Shown here one piece after another: positions 34,400 through 45,571 of a stretch of DNA of 64,000 nucleotides. The stretch comes from Emydura subglobosa (Eukaryota > Chordata > Testudines > Chelidae): contig ML680053.1 in assembly GCA_007922225.1 (NCBI GenBank), positions 4,394,164 to 4,458,163 of the forward strand, in the 5' to 3' direction. How positions within the stretch are numbered: position 1 is the first letter of the stretch; each line of letters opens with the position of its first letter. The notes under the pieces are model-generated. The model was not told the DNA's origin. It did not search any database and saw only the letters and a list, made by a program, of their open reading frames with translations. The position numbers and the translations under genes were made by a program.

Positions 34400-35179
34400 G
34401 CAAGTCCTACTATAATGGCTAGAACTAGAAACTGGACTGGAATTCCAGATCCAAACCTGACAAACTTTGAAAAAGTTCAGGCTGGATCCCAAGCCCATGA
34501 TTCCAGGTCATTTCTATACTGAACCTGAATCAGAACAGCAGATCCAAGGAGCCTGAACATTGGCTAAGGTGGGGTCTGGATTTCGGATCAGAACTTTGTG
34601 GCACGGATCTGCTACTAATATTTAATACATTAATCCAGTGTGAAAGTCCCTACTGAAGGGTTCCCACCAAAGTCCCTTTGTGACTGTACTGAAAGCTCAG
34701 TGCAATGTATTCCTGTTCAGGTCAGTGCGTTATTGACCCACTTTTTTTGATCAGTTCTCCCTTTTCTGGGATTCTTTACATTATATTTTTTTGATGCATT
34801 TGTTAGCTGTTGCATCCAGATTCTGCCATCCCTTGGACTCCATGTGACCACAGTTGCACTTGTCATAAGCAGTAGCAGAATATGATCTTTGTTATCTTAT
34901 ACAGCATCTTAGATACTGCACTCTGAGACAAGTTCTTCATGATGCTCCTTAGTGGTGCCGGGTCATTGCTTTCGCACTGAGATAGTCAGAACGTTCACGT
35001 AGGTGTAATGACCTGATCCACAGCATCAGGGTCATCAGCACTGCAGCACAAGACTTCTATCACTTAAACTAAAAGAATAAGTCCATTACCTGGTAGCAGT
35101 AGTAGGCAATTTTCCGCTATGAAAACTAGCCACTAGATGGGGACTGTAGCACATTTCACAAGTGTGTTTCACGGGTTAC
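34400..35179. other. Pseudogene intron with diverged repeat
   Basis: At 34430-34620 the text repeats 'ccagatccaaacctg', 'gaacctgaatcagaacagca' and 'gcagatccaagg', a family also seen near 30180 and at 61490-61720. The rest is unremarkable. Confidence 0.4.
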
Positions 35180-35245
35180 CTCATACACAGCCGCACTGGA
35201 GGCTTCAGGCATTGCAGCCATGCGTTTTAGAGACAGGGTGGGCTA
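35180..35245 (-). pseudogene. Cyclase exon remnant 1: end of juxtamembrane segment
   Basis: The exon ends S-S-A-A-V-Y-E followed by a good donor, gtaaccc. Sensory cyclases have a xxVYE or xxLYE string exactly before the exon starting GDWVW, and the next remnant starts so. Reading upstream in frame, a TAG occurs at 35243-35245, so the exon is truncated or frameshifted. A neighbouring frame carries G-R-S-L-K-S-V, which could be the displaced continuation. The transmembrane exon was not identified, although a hydrophobic run is seen in another frame near 35300-35350. Confidence 0.5.
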
Positions 35246-35723
35246 CAGATTTCAGGCTTCTGCCATCAGAGATGCTCTTTGAATCACTCCAGTAATCCAG
35301 GGTCAGCCTCTATAGTAGCGATTAAACCAGAGGTTAGAAAAATAATTCCAGTGTATCCAATCTGCCATTCCAATTCGGTGAAGAGAAGGCTGATGTACAT
35401 TTCAAATGTTACCTACAACTCACAATGCTGCAATCACTTGTCTGTTAGTGCAATGAACTCAAGGGCTCAGGTGTTCTGAAATAATCTGATTAAACACTGT
35501 TATTTGAAACGATAAACCCGTGACTTGTACTTTGTGGGATGGAAATATTACAGATCAGAGGACCCAACAAGTGTTATGTCTCTGTTGGAACAAGCTTGTG
35601 TAGATCTGAGTACTGCCAGTTTACACCTGCTAAAGAGCTGGTTAATATGTGCATCTGATCAGCAGCTCGGATTTTCAGTTTCCACTCATACCTCATATTT
35701 CTTTAAACTGATTACCTAGTTCT

Positions 35724-37365
35724 TCAGAGAATCGTAGGACTGGAAGGGACCTCATGAGGTCATCTAGTTCAGTCCCCTGCATTTATGGCAGGACCAAGCA
35801 TTATCTAGACCAGTGGCTCTCAAACCACAAGCGGCTTGCAGCCCAATCAGTATACAGCTGTGGCCCATGTGACATCCTCAGGGCCATACAGGTAGTATAT
35901 GTATTGTGTGGATGTGGCCCACATAACACAAAGCGAGCTGCACATACAGCTCACAAGGGTAAATAGGTTGAGAACCACTGATCTAGACCATCCCTGACAA
36001 GTGTCTGTCTAAACTGCTCTTAAAAATCTCCAGTGATGGCGATTCCACAACCTCCCTAGGCAATTTATTCCACTGTTTAATTACCCTGAAAGGAAATTTT
36101 TCCTAATGTCCAACCTAAACCACCCTTGCTGCAATTTAAGCCCACTGCTTCTTATCCTATTCTCAGAGGTTAAGGAAGACAATTTTTCTCTCTTCTCCTA
36201 ACAACCTTTTAGGTACTTGAAAACTGTTATCATGTTCCCCCTCCCCTCCTGCCCCCTTCCATCCCCCCACCCCCCACTCTTCTCTTCTCCAGACAAAACA
36301 AAGCCAGTTTTCTCAATCTTCCCTCATAGGTCATGCTTTCTAGACCTTTAATCATTTTTGTTGCTCTTCTCTGGACTTTCACCAGTTTGTCTACATCTAT
36401 CCTGAAATGTGGTGTCCAGAATGGGACACAATACTCCAGTTGAGGCCTAATCAGCATAGAGTAGAGTTGAAGAGTTACTTCTCATCTCTTGCTTACAACA
36501 TTCCTGCTAATGCATCCCAGAATGGTGTTTGCTTTTTTCGCAACATTGTTGACTCATATTAGGTTGGTTTGACATGATTTGTTCTTGACAAATCCATGCT
36601 GACTGTTGCTTATCACCTTATTGTCTTCTGGTTGTTTGCAAATTGATTATTAATTATTTTCTCCATTATCTTTCTGGGTACTGAAGTTAAGGTGACTGGT
36701 ATGTAATTCCCCGGGTTTCCTTATTCCCCTTTTTATAGATGGGCACTATATTTGCCCTTTTCCAATCCTCTGGAATCTCTCCTGTCTTCCATGCCTTTTT
36801 GAAGTTAATCGCTAATGGCTCAGATATCTCCTCAGTCAGCTCCTTGAGTATTCTAGGATGTATTTCATCAGGCCCTGGTGACTTGAAGACATCTAACTTA
36901 GTCTAAGTAATTCTTAACTTGTTCTTTCCCTATTTTAGCTTTATAGCCTACCTCATATTCACTGGCATTCACTATGTTAGACGTCCAATCACTACTAATG
37001 TTTTTGGTGAAAACTGAAACAAAACAGTCATTTAGCATTTCTGCCATTTCCATTATTTTTGGTATTGTTTTTCTCCCCTCATTGAATAACAGGCCTACCT
37101 TGTCCTTGGTCTTCCTCTTGCTTCTAATGTATTTGTTACCCTTTATGTCTCTAGCTAGTTTAATCTCGTTTTGTGCCTTGGCCTTTCTAATTTTGTCCCT
37201 ACTTACATTATTTGTTTATAGTCATCCTTTGTAATTTGACCTAGTTTCCACTTTTTGTAGGACTCTTTTTTTGAGTTTCAGATCATTGAAGATCTCTTGG
37301 TTAAGCCCGGGTGGTCTCTGGCCATACTTCCTATTTTTCCTATGCAGTGGGATAGTTTTCATTTC
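35724..37365 (-). mobile_element. CR1 LINE with internal deletion
   Basis: The CR1 3' end on the minus strand starts at 35724 (agagaatcgtaggactggaa, ggacctcatgaggtcatcta). The C-terminal coding block is at 36230-36457 (PQLEYCVPFW). At about 36555 the sequence jumps to far upstream ORF2 text (on the minus strand SQHGFVKNKSCQT, and further up a PGNY-like region), so roughly the central reverse transcriptase core is missing. The copy also hosts a hAT element at 35811-35980. Confidence 0.88.
35811..35980. mobile_element. Non-autonomous hAT element, 170 bp
   Basis: Its ends are CAGTGGCTCTCAAACC and GGTTGAGAACCACTG, inverted repeats of the hAT type. A perfect 8-bp duplication ATCTAGAC flanks it (35803-35810 and 35981-35988). 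Removing it and one copy of the duplication restores a continuous CR1 3' end. Confidence 0.95.
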
Positions 37366-37366
37366 C

Positions 37367-37423
37367 TGCCTGTGAGCCCTAGACTGTGTGGATGCTCACC
37401 TCTTGCCTGTGAGCCCTAGACTG
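37367..37423 (+). repeat. 20-bp direct repeat, period 37
   Basis: The string tgcctgtgagccctagactg occurs exactly at 37367 and 37404, at the upstream border of the CR1. Confidence 0.95.
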
Positions 37424-37424
37424 C

Positions 37425-38195
37425 TGACTGCCCCATCCTATCTGAGGGTCAGGGCCTTCGAACCACACACTGCTTTACCCGGCCCGGAGACTTAAGACCC
37501 AGGAAATGCTAATATTCCCCTTCATTTAGATTGTTACTCCAGAGGTGTAATGACAGGAAGATTGACAGAGATTGATCTTGAGGGAGGGCCACTCACCCCT
37601 ACCCACCTACAGGTTGCCTGTGCAACATTAATTTGCCCCCCTTCTGTGTATGCATTGTGATATTATTCTTAGTTACATGCCAGCATACATTACTTTCCAC
37701 AGGCCCCCTGACTCATTTTGTGCACAAAATGGATGGGAAAGTAGTTGGTGATCATGTAAACAAAGTCTGTATCTTAATGCAGACCCACAAGGAGGCTGAA
37801 TTACAGTTCCACGGACAATTTTCATTCTGGCATTTCCTATCTTTTGAGTGCTTGACTTTGCAACTCTTGTCTGAGGTAGTTTCTATTAATGTGACTTCCT
37901 AAGTTTTTTTAAAATTAAAAAAAAAAGTCCTCCTGTGGAACCATTTTAACCCACCAAATGGGTGATCGGTGGGGTTGGGATCTTTAGATCTGCAGCACAG
38001 TTCTCTGCCATGCGAGCTAACAGAACAACTGGTAGCAGTAGAATGCTGTTATCTGCAGTGTGGACCTGTCAGGGGAGGCAGTGGAGACTTACATTGTCAG
38101 TGGGTTCACAGGTATTTCTTAGACAGCAAAGGAACACTGAGACTTGTGATAATGGGGACAACTCCAGTGAGTGTAGGAGAGTGTTCTCTAGTGGT
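37425..38195. other. No gene seen
   Basis: A homopolymer-rich spot (ttttttt/aaaaaaaa) lies at 37905-37926. Otherwise unremarkable. Confidence 0.45.
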
Positions 38196-38204
38196 TACAG
38201 GCCC

Positions 38205-38640
38205 TGCTGCTCTTGTCCCCTTGGCCTACCTCTCTCTGTCCCCTTCTGCTCCTGCCCCGGCCCCTACTCTTGTTCCCCCAGTTCCTGTCCATCTCCTCCC
38301 TTGATTGACTCCTGTCCCCATCTCCCTCCTCGTTCCTCTGCTCCTGCCCCTTCCCCTGATCCTGTCCATGTGCCCCTCCCACTCTGCTGCTATCCTCACC
38401 CTCTCCCTGACTCCTGCTCGTCTCCCCCACAACATCTTCCCTTTTCTCTGCTATTGTCTCTCTCCCTATCTCTAGATCACTCTGCTTCTCTGCCCTCCTT
38501 CTGCTCCTAATTCCCCTCCCCCCCCACATCCATTATCCTTGGCTACCATCATCTCTGACCCCAATCTTTTGCCCCTACCACCGCCACTCTGCATCCCATC
38601 TCCCTCATGCTTCCTCCGCCTCCTCCAGGCTGCCTGAGCA
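38205..38640 (+). repeat. Pyrimidine-rich low-complexity tract
   Basis: About 430 bp consist mainly of C and T with recurring ctcctgcccc and tctccct motifs, a degenerate tandem array. The 182-codon plus frame and 113-codon minus frame here are by-products of this composition. Confidence 0.9.
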
Positions 38641-40066
38641 CCAGCAGTGGGAGCACAAGAAAGACGCTCCCATTTGTCAGTTCAAGCACAATCAGAGCCT
38701 TACGTAAGGGCTGTGATGGGCTGGAGCATGGTCAATGCAGATGGGATCTTCGGAGAATTGGATTGCTAAACAAACCTCTACTGAGCACGTGTAAGCTGAG
38801 ACGTGCAAATACTGTGGCAATGACTGCATTCAGCAAATGAGAGCTTGAACACAAAATAATCGATGCACAATAACAAAGGACATGTGATTGACTGTGTGCC
38901 TCTCCTTTCACTGCAGGCAACCTAGCCCACATTCTGAGACCACTGCTGTGAATACATTCGCTCTGGTTTTGTAATTATATATGTATGTGGAATCTGATCT
39001 TGCTGTTTTTGAACACTGAAAATCAGCGGGATCTTTGGGTTTGCAAAGAATGTGGGATCAGTCCCACTTTGCTTTTCCATTTTCTCTCGTGGGTGTTATT
39101 TTGTCTATAATCCACTTTTCAGATTTTTCAAAAGAATAAATGAATTTGTGTAATTGCAGTAGCTAAACAATTGGAGGCATATTGCTCATCTGCTTCAGTC
39201 AACAGAGTGACTGTTTACCTATTGATTTCAAATATACTAGATGTACTTTAAAATTGACAGTCTGCTGGTTTAACATGGCAGTGTTCTGTGCATTTCAAGA
39301 CTATTGTGGGGTAGATTAACTCCCCAATACATGCCTTTCATTATATAATATATGAATATTGCATTAGATGGTTCATGTTGCTGCAGTAGCAAAAAGGTAT
39401 ATGCTCTCGAGTGACTAACGGCATCTCATACATCAAAGCCTGTCTCTGGAAAGGAATAATGGTATGCCCATATCTAAACCTATAAGGCAGCTTATTTTAA
39501 AGACAACTTGTTCTGACTTGCCAGTGATTTATTTTTTAACCTGGTAAAATGAAGGAGGGATAGAAAGACAGTAGCAGAGTGGAGAAAAAGAGGGACTGTA
39601 ATTTCAGTTCACACAAAGATGTGTTAAATTACACTGTACTAGAGTATAAGGGTTTGTGCCATTGTTATTGGTTTAAAATCTAATCAGTTAAAGCCCATCT
39701 CCCACAAAATCATTGGGAATTTCAATCTACATGCTCCCATCCAAGCTTCAAAATCAGAAATGCATAGCAGTCACCCTGCTTTCACTACAGCCTCGAGCCT
39801 CAGTCAAAGGTTTGCTGATCAGGGTAGGTTTGCTTTCTGAAATCGGCACGGGTGGTATCCAGCTACAAGGCAACCACCCAAACGCCACTTCCCGGGTTGC
39901 CAGGGCCTTATGCAACAGCGTTGCTGTCCATTATCATCAGCCACTGAGCTGCACAATACAAAAGTTTCAGGGGAAGCCATGGCACAGTGTGTTCTATAGA
40001 TACACTCCACAATTTCTGTAGCCTGAGGAAGCTAACCCCCCCGGCATAAATTATCCCACAGTCAGC
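38641..40066. other. No gene seen
   Basis: AT-rich, repeat-poor from 38940 to 39700. Nothing can be named. Confidence 0.45.
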
Positions 40067-40500
40067 CAGGCTGGATTTCCAATAAGGCACAGTAGGCACG
40101 TGCATAGGGGGCCTGGAGTTCTAGAGACTCCTAAAGCGTGACGTATTACTGCATGGGGCAACGGGGCCTATGCCCAGGGACCATGGCCAGTTTGGGAACA
40201 CTGCAGGAGCACTGGAACTCTAGCCCCACCCCCTGCTCCTCTTCTCTCTGAGGCCCCGCCCCCTGTCCAGGCTGGAAGCCAGAGCCCAAGGGATGAATAT
40301 ATACCTCCCCACCCAGAGCTGGCTGAGCAAGTCACCCCAGCCCCTCTCACCCTCCACGCCCCATGCACGGAGCTGGCCTGGCCAGCCTCTCTCTCCCCCA
40401 TCATTCCGCCCCCGTGCAAAAAACACGAAGGTTCAGCTGTAGGCAGGGGGGCGCTGAAGGTGCTGTGCCTAGGGGGGTGTAAAGTATAAATCCGGCCCTG
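40067..40500. mobile_element. hAT-like DNA transposon, 434 bp, with 8-bp duplication
   Basis: The left end CAGGCTGGATTTCC and the right end AAATCCGGCCCTG are inverted repeats. Subterminal aggcacagtaggcacgtgca is inversely matched by gtgctgtgcctagg. Perfect duplications CAGTCAGC flank it at 40059-40066 and 40501-40508. The GC-rich interior has no transposase. The open frames inside are artefacts. Confidence 0.92.
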
Positions 40501-40508
40501 CAGTCAGC

Positions 40509-41695
40509 TCCTGATCTGTGCAGCAGCAGCGGCATTGCTGCTTGGGATTTGGTCCTGGTATAGGTAAAGGTACACTCATCTTCAGCACCAGGGACAGCTC
40601 GCTCCCAGGGACTCCTGCTTGCGTGGTGTCTCCAAACGTAGGCTGATTGCTCCACGTCCCCGTGCAGAGTCCAAGGGCTCCTGGATCACACTTCTCCTCC
40701 TGCCCCAGGCCTTTAACAGCTGCTGTTACAATGTCCTCTCGGAGCTTTCCACCCATTGTGGAGTTCCACTGGGACCAGCTTCCGAGCTGTATTGAGACTC
40801 CTGCATGTTTAACTTTAGCCAATAATGGCCAAGTTTGCATGTTAAGGGTCTGCCTTTGGATGAGTGGGATTTAGTTCTTGGGAACCCCTTTTGTTGCACT
40901 GTCCATTGCAATAGCTCCTTAAATCTCTGTGCATCTGCACTGGAGACAACTCCTGTTCTGCCCAGCGGGAGACTTTATATTTCTGAAAGGCCTGTCCCCA
41001 CTAGGAAGCCTCTTAAGATAATTCAGCGGGGCTGGAGTGAAGCTGGAGGACTAGAGGGTTGTGACATCGGGTGAAACACTTGTGGTTTAATCTCTTAGCT
41101 CATTAGTTCATGATGGCGTTTTTTCCACCAGGCATATTATGGTGCACGTTTAAGCAGCTCTATCATCATGATTAATGAGTCCAGAAAGCAACAAAGCCTG
41201 CCTGTTGGGGAGAGGAGCTGCTTCTCTCCCCATGTTCATTAGTTTCCTCCTATGGCCCTGATTCAGCAAGGTACTCCAGCACATGCCTCCCTGTAAGAAC
41301 CAGTTCCACTGCAGTCAATGGGACAGCTGGCATGCTTACCCTTAGGTAAGGGCTCAGGTGCCAGGCTGAAAGAAGGCCTGCATTCAGAACCTTGTTTTCC
41401 AAGCTTCTATTCTGATAAGAGTATCAAAGAAACAATGACTTGTGTTGTGTGTCATGGGTGGTTCTGGATAGTTTTTCCTTGTAGGTGAATATTTAGGAGG
41501 AGTCTGTCATGCTAAAATTATATAATTAAAAGTTCTTGCTGATTATAACTTTAAAATGCTTTTTAAAAATCTGATTTGCTTTTTCTTATTTATCCTGTCT
41601 TTTTACTTCTTGCATGTCTTTTAGTGGACAATTGCAGTTAACTGATCTGCTTCGCTTCATGTTCTCAGGCACTAGCAAAGTGCAGCAATGTTTGA
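40509..41695. other. No gene; palindromic/hairpin-type repeat near 41255
   Basis: At 41255-41345 'ccctgattcagcaaggtact' and 'ccactgcagtcaatgggaca' match the repeat best seen at 52082-52200. The 123-codon minus frame (40469-40840) overlaps the hAT end and is not supported. Confidence 0.45.
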
Positions 41696-41699
41696 CTGC

Positions 41700-41985
41700 A
41701 GGGGAATGTTTACAGTATTGCCAACTCCAAGGGTTCAAAAGTCACGAGGTGGGCCCCCCATATTGGGAGATTTAAAAAAATGAATTTGGGGTTTTTTATT
41801 TTGAGCCTTTAGGGTTCACCTAGGTTTCAAGTTTGTTTGTTTTTTTCACAGCCATGGGGGCTTGAAACTTATTAAATGAAAGCTGAGATCCTCAGGTAAT
41901 AACACGACCCCGAGAGCTGGGGTTGTAAGAAAAAACACCAAATATCAGGAGACTTGTGATAAAATCATGAGGTTGCACTGTGTTT
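41700..41985. repeat. Interspersed repeat with ttgccaact end
   Basis: The segment tattgccaactccaagggtt begins it and 'gagacttgtgataaaatcat' followed by gaggttgcactg ends it, an inverted arrangement. A partial second copy is at 54885-54965 (ttgccaatgcttgccatttt, gtctcatgatatctggtgtt). Confidence 0.6.
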
Positions 41986-42190
41986 AATTGTATTAAAATG
42001 ATTTTTTGTTGGTGGTAATGCCCACAATGCACAAGGAACCGACACTTGCCCCTGTGCAGGAAGTGAACTCACTCTTACAGCACTAGATCTGACTAGAGAA
42101 ATTAATCCTTTGCTATTCCATTGGGCCAGATCTCAAAGTCCTTACTCTGGCAATCCACTCATTGATACAAATGGAAGTTTCAAATGTCTA

Positions 42191-42262
42191 GAATCATAGA
42201 AAATGAGGGTTGGAAGGGACCTCAGGAGGCCATCTAATCCAACCCCCAGCTCAAAGCAGGAT
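42191..42262 (-). mobile_element. CR1 3' terminus fragment
   Basis: Typical CR1 3' end on the minus strand: agaatcatagaaaatgaggg, ttggaagggacctcaggagg, caacccccagctcaaagcag. Only the last 70 bases are present. Confidence 0.85.
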
Positions 42263-42339
42263 CAACTTATGGGAGGCATAGATCTGTTGCACTTAACTGC
42301 TGAAACTCCATGTTTTGGGTGTATCACTTAACTGTGAAT

Positions 42340-43720
42340 TGTGTTGGTCATCTGGTCTGTCCTCCTGCCTAACAAGGGCCAAAGAACCTTGCCCAGTATT
42401 TTCTGCTTCAAGCTCTTAACTTCAGTTTGAGCCGTAGCATAGCTTCTAAAAAGACACCCAAAGTGGCTCTAAAGACTCCACCACATTCCTAAGTCAATTG
42501 TTCCAAAGGATAATTGCCCTCAGTGTTAATGTTAATGTGTGCCTTATTTCTGAATTTGTCTAGCTTCAGCTGCTAGTCCTTGGACCTCATGCCTTTTTTC
42601 TCCTAGATTAAAGAGCAAACTATTATCAGAAACCTCTTCCTTGTGTAGATACTTGTAGGCCATAATTAAGTCACATCTTAATCTTCTTTTGGTTAAACTA
42701 AATACACTGGGTGTCTTAAATCTCTTGCTATTTGGCATGTTTTCAAGACATTAAATCATACTGGCTCTCTTTTGGGCCCTTTCCAATTTTTTAATATCCT
42801 TTTCGAAGCATGAACTCCAGAACTAGACACACTAGCTAGTAATGATCTCATTAATGTTGTACACAGAGGTAATACTATCTCTTCTTCAGACTCCCAAGCT
42901 TATAAGTCCAAGGGTTCCATTAGCTCTCATAGCTACAGCATTGCACTAGGAACTCATGTTCCATTGGTTATCCACCATTACCCACAAGTTCTTTTCAGAG
43001 TCACTGCTTTCCAGGGTACAGCTAAGTATGAACTACTTTCTTTGCTCCTGGTTATACATGACCTTGCATTTGACTGGGTTAAAACACTTGCTGTTCGAAT
43101 GGCCAAGTGATTCAGGTCACTCTAGTGTCCTTTGCAAATTTTACGAGCAATGACTTTATATTTCTTCCTGATCATTGATAAAGATATTGAGCGGCATTGA
43201 GCTGAGAAGAGATCCCTGCAGGATAGCACTAGAATCACCCTCATTGGATGACTGTTTCCTGTTCACAATTACTTTTTGCAGTCTATCAGTTAACCATTTT
43301 TTAATCTATTTTCCTATGGACTACATTGACTTTTTTTTTTGGTGCAGTGCGATTTTTTCATCAGAATGTCATGCAGGACTAAGTCAAATGTCATACAAAA
43401 CTCTAAGTATTTTATGTCAACACATTTACCTTTCTCAACCAAACTTATAACTTCATCCAAAGACAATATCAAGTTGTTTACAAGACCGATTTTCCATAAA
43501 ACCATATTGACTGACATCCTTGAATACTTTAATTACTGTGTCCCATGGCAGCCTTTCCTTGAATTTTCCCTGGGATTGATGTCCAGCTAACTGGCCTGTA
43601 GTGTCTTGGATTATCCCATTTCCCCTTTTTAAATATTGGCACAAAGGTTTTCTTAAATGTTTGGTAACATGCTTGTGTTTTTAGTGGGAATCTAGGGAGT
43701 AACCGCCTTGCCGGCTCATA
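42340..43720 (-). mobile_element. Old CR1-type LINE, degraded
   Basis: On the minus strand 42544-42738 encodes [19 protein letters not shown], the conserved C-terminal block. Higher coordinates carry text collinear with CR1 reverse transcriptase (gatcattgataaagatattg, ttaaccattttttaatctat, tcatgcaggactaagtcaaa). No long frame survives, so the copy is much older than the one at 3785. Confidence 0.75.
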
Positions 43721-45570
43721 TCATCCCTTTTTCAAGTTGCAATCTGGTCTATGGGATCACACTTCCTTCTCCAGTGAGCAGCATGAACTTGTGTTCACTA
43801 TTGTCCATCAGCAGTGAAGAGCATCATAGCAGCAGGTTCACATGAGTCTATTTCTCCCCCAGGTTGACTTGATTTACCTGATTTTTTTGGTATTCTGACT
43901 CTTATCACCTGTACCCTGTAAGATAGAAGTGCAGTAGCTTTAGTGTAATATGTGAACTGTTGCTAGGGTATGCAGGACGAATGGCAATGTGATCTATTTT
44001 ATTTATTTTTTAAAAATTCATGACTTGCTGGCTCCTGTTTGGAGTGAGAACCCCATACTCTATGCTGGGAAACTCACGTTGCCCACAACCCTGCTGGGGC
44101 AAGAAGCTGGCCAATAGGGATCAGATGAGCAATATTTCTGCACCACACAACTCACCTTTACAAAGCTTAGGTTTTCTCTTTTTTTAAACAGGTTTTTGCA
44201 AAACCACTCAAGTAAACAAAATCTTTCTGTACGCCTGGTAGGTCACCTCTCGTTTCCAGCTAGTTTCCATGATTCATGTGGAAAATAGCGAGGTTGACAC
44301 AGTCAGCTGAACTTTTAAGTGCTTGTTGCAGGAAGTGTCTGTTTTCACACAGGCCGGGATGCTAAGCTACAAGCCCAGGCCCCCCAGACTAGCTTTCTAT
44401 CCTCCCGTGACTACCAAACCACTCTGTCTTCCTTTCCACTGCCCATCTAGCTTAATACGTATTTATACGCCCCTCACCACATGCCCGCCCATAGAAATAA
44501 ATAATCCTATTAATTAGCAAACAGTGCATGGAGTAATTGTATCCACTTGGCATCTGCCAGTCAGATGTCATAGGCAACTCAACACTAAGGAGAAAGAAAC
44601 CTGGAGCTGTATACTCTGGCCGCTTTCTGGAGTTCTGGTCAGGTTTACAGCAGCTGTGCCTGTCAGGGGCAGCATAAGGGACAAAGCGGTGAATCTGGCC
44701 CATAAAAGGCCTTCACCCCACTCTTGTCTTGCTGGGTTCATGTGACCAGACTGTTGTCTCTGTTCATAGCAAAGAACAGAGCCTCAAGCAGAAGCTTGCC
44801 CCCGACAGTTAATTAGGTGTCTGATGATCTCCTAACTCTGGTTTACAAACATCTACACAAACCATTCGTGTGGCTCTCTGCTTCATCCATTGCAATATCG
44901 GAGGTCTCTGGAGCAACCTGGAACATCTGGGAATCACTGCAGGCTTTCTGTCTGTTGCGTGGCTGTCCTGGGTCTGGAACAAATTATGGCGGAAGGTCAT
45001 CACCCCAACTGATTAGGAACCTGATCCAATGCCCATTAACGTTGATGGGGAAGATATCTATTAATTCAATGGACATTGGATCTGGCCCTTGAGGACTTAC
45101 ATTTGTGATTCAAGGCTAGGGTGTTCTATAGGAATCCAGGACACAGCTCTTTGGTGTCAGGGCAGCTTCACGAAGAAGGCCCTGAGCAGTCTACAAGTAA
45201 CTATATATATATCATCGAATAAACTGTGAGCACACACATATGGACACTGCAGCGCATGAGCACATCTGAAGTCCCAAGAGCACCAGTCGTTACCCCTTTG
45301 AGCTAAAGATGGACCCCTTTTCACTGTCCAGGATTATCAGGCTGTTGTAATCTACAGGGCATACGTGGGACTTGAGTAGTGCCCGGGCAGCATCTAGACC
45401 CCTTGCATGGGTCAAATTGTCTTTTCTGTTAAGTTAGCTCACGTTATAACTAGATAGTTGCCCTCGCTTGAGTTCAGTCCATACACACAGACCCTTAGCT
45501 CCAGTGTGGTGGGGCTTTCACCTTGAATTGGCTGGCCAATTGAGGGTATGGGTTTGCAATGGGGTATGGC
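43721..45570. other. No gene; one hairpin repeat
   Basis: A palindromic-family copy is at 45015-45090 (acctgatccaatgcccatta ... tcaatggacattggatctgg). Nothing else was recognised. Confidence 0.45.
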
Positions 45571-45571
45571 T

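Larger units (their letters stand above)
28387..35260 (-). pseudogene. Sensory receptor guanylyl cyclase pseudogene (GUCY2D/GUCY2F/GC-D type)
   Basis: The intact protein would be a single-pass membrane enzyme that makes cGMP from GTP, as in photoreceptors or olfactory cells. Six exon remnants in order on the minus strand (35180-35245, 34288-34368, 32329-32487, 29927-30082, 28833-29063, 28387-28565) give the juxtamembrane end, the kinase-homology domain and part of the cyclase domain. All junctions are phase 0 and introns are retained, so it is not a retrocopy. Disabling features: TGA at 32365-32367, a non-GT donor after 28833, loss of about three exons between 29063 and 29927, an Asp-to-Glu change and one lost codon in the catalytic core, and no visible 5' or 3' exons. 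It resembles sensory cyclases (GDWVWLKK, RFVLKI, VELEYF-QVT-YFS) more than GUCY2C or natriuretic-peptide receptors. Which paralogue it is cannot be settled here. Confidence 0.88.

Noticed and set aside
37962..38510. 182-codon plus-strand frame and its 113-codon antisense partner
   Set aside because: Both are produced by the pyrimidine-rich tract, which is poor in stop codons.
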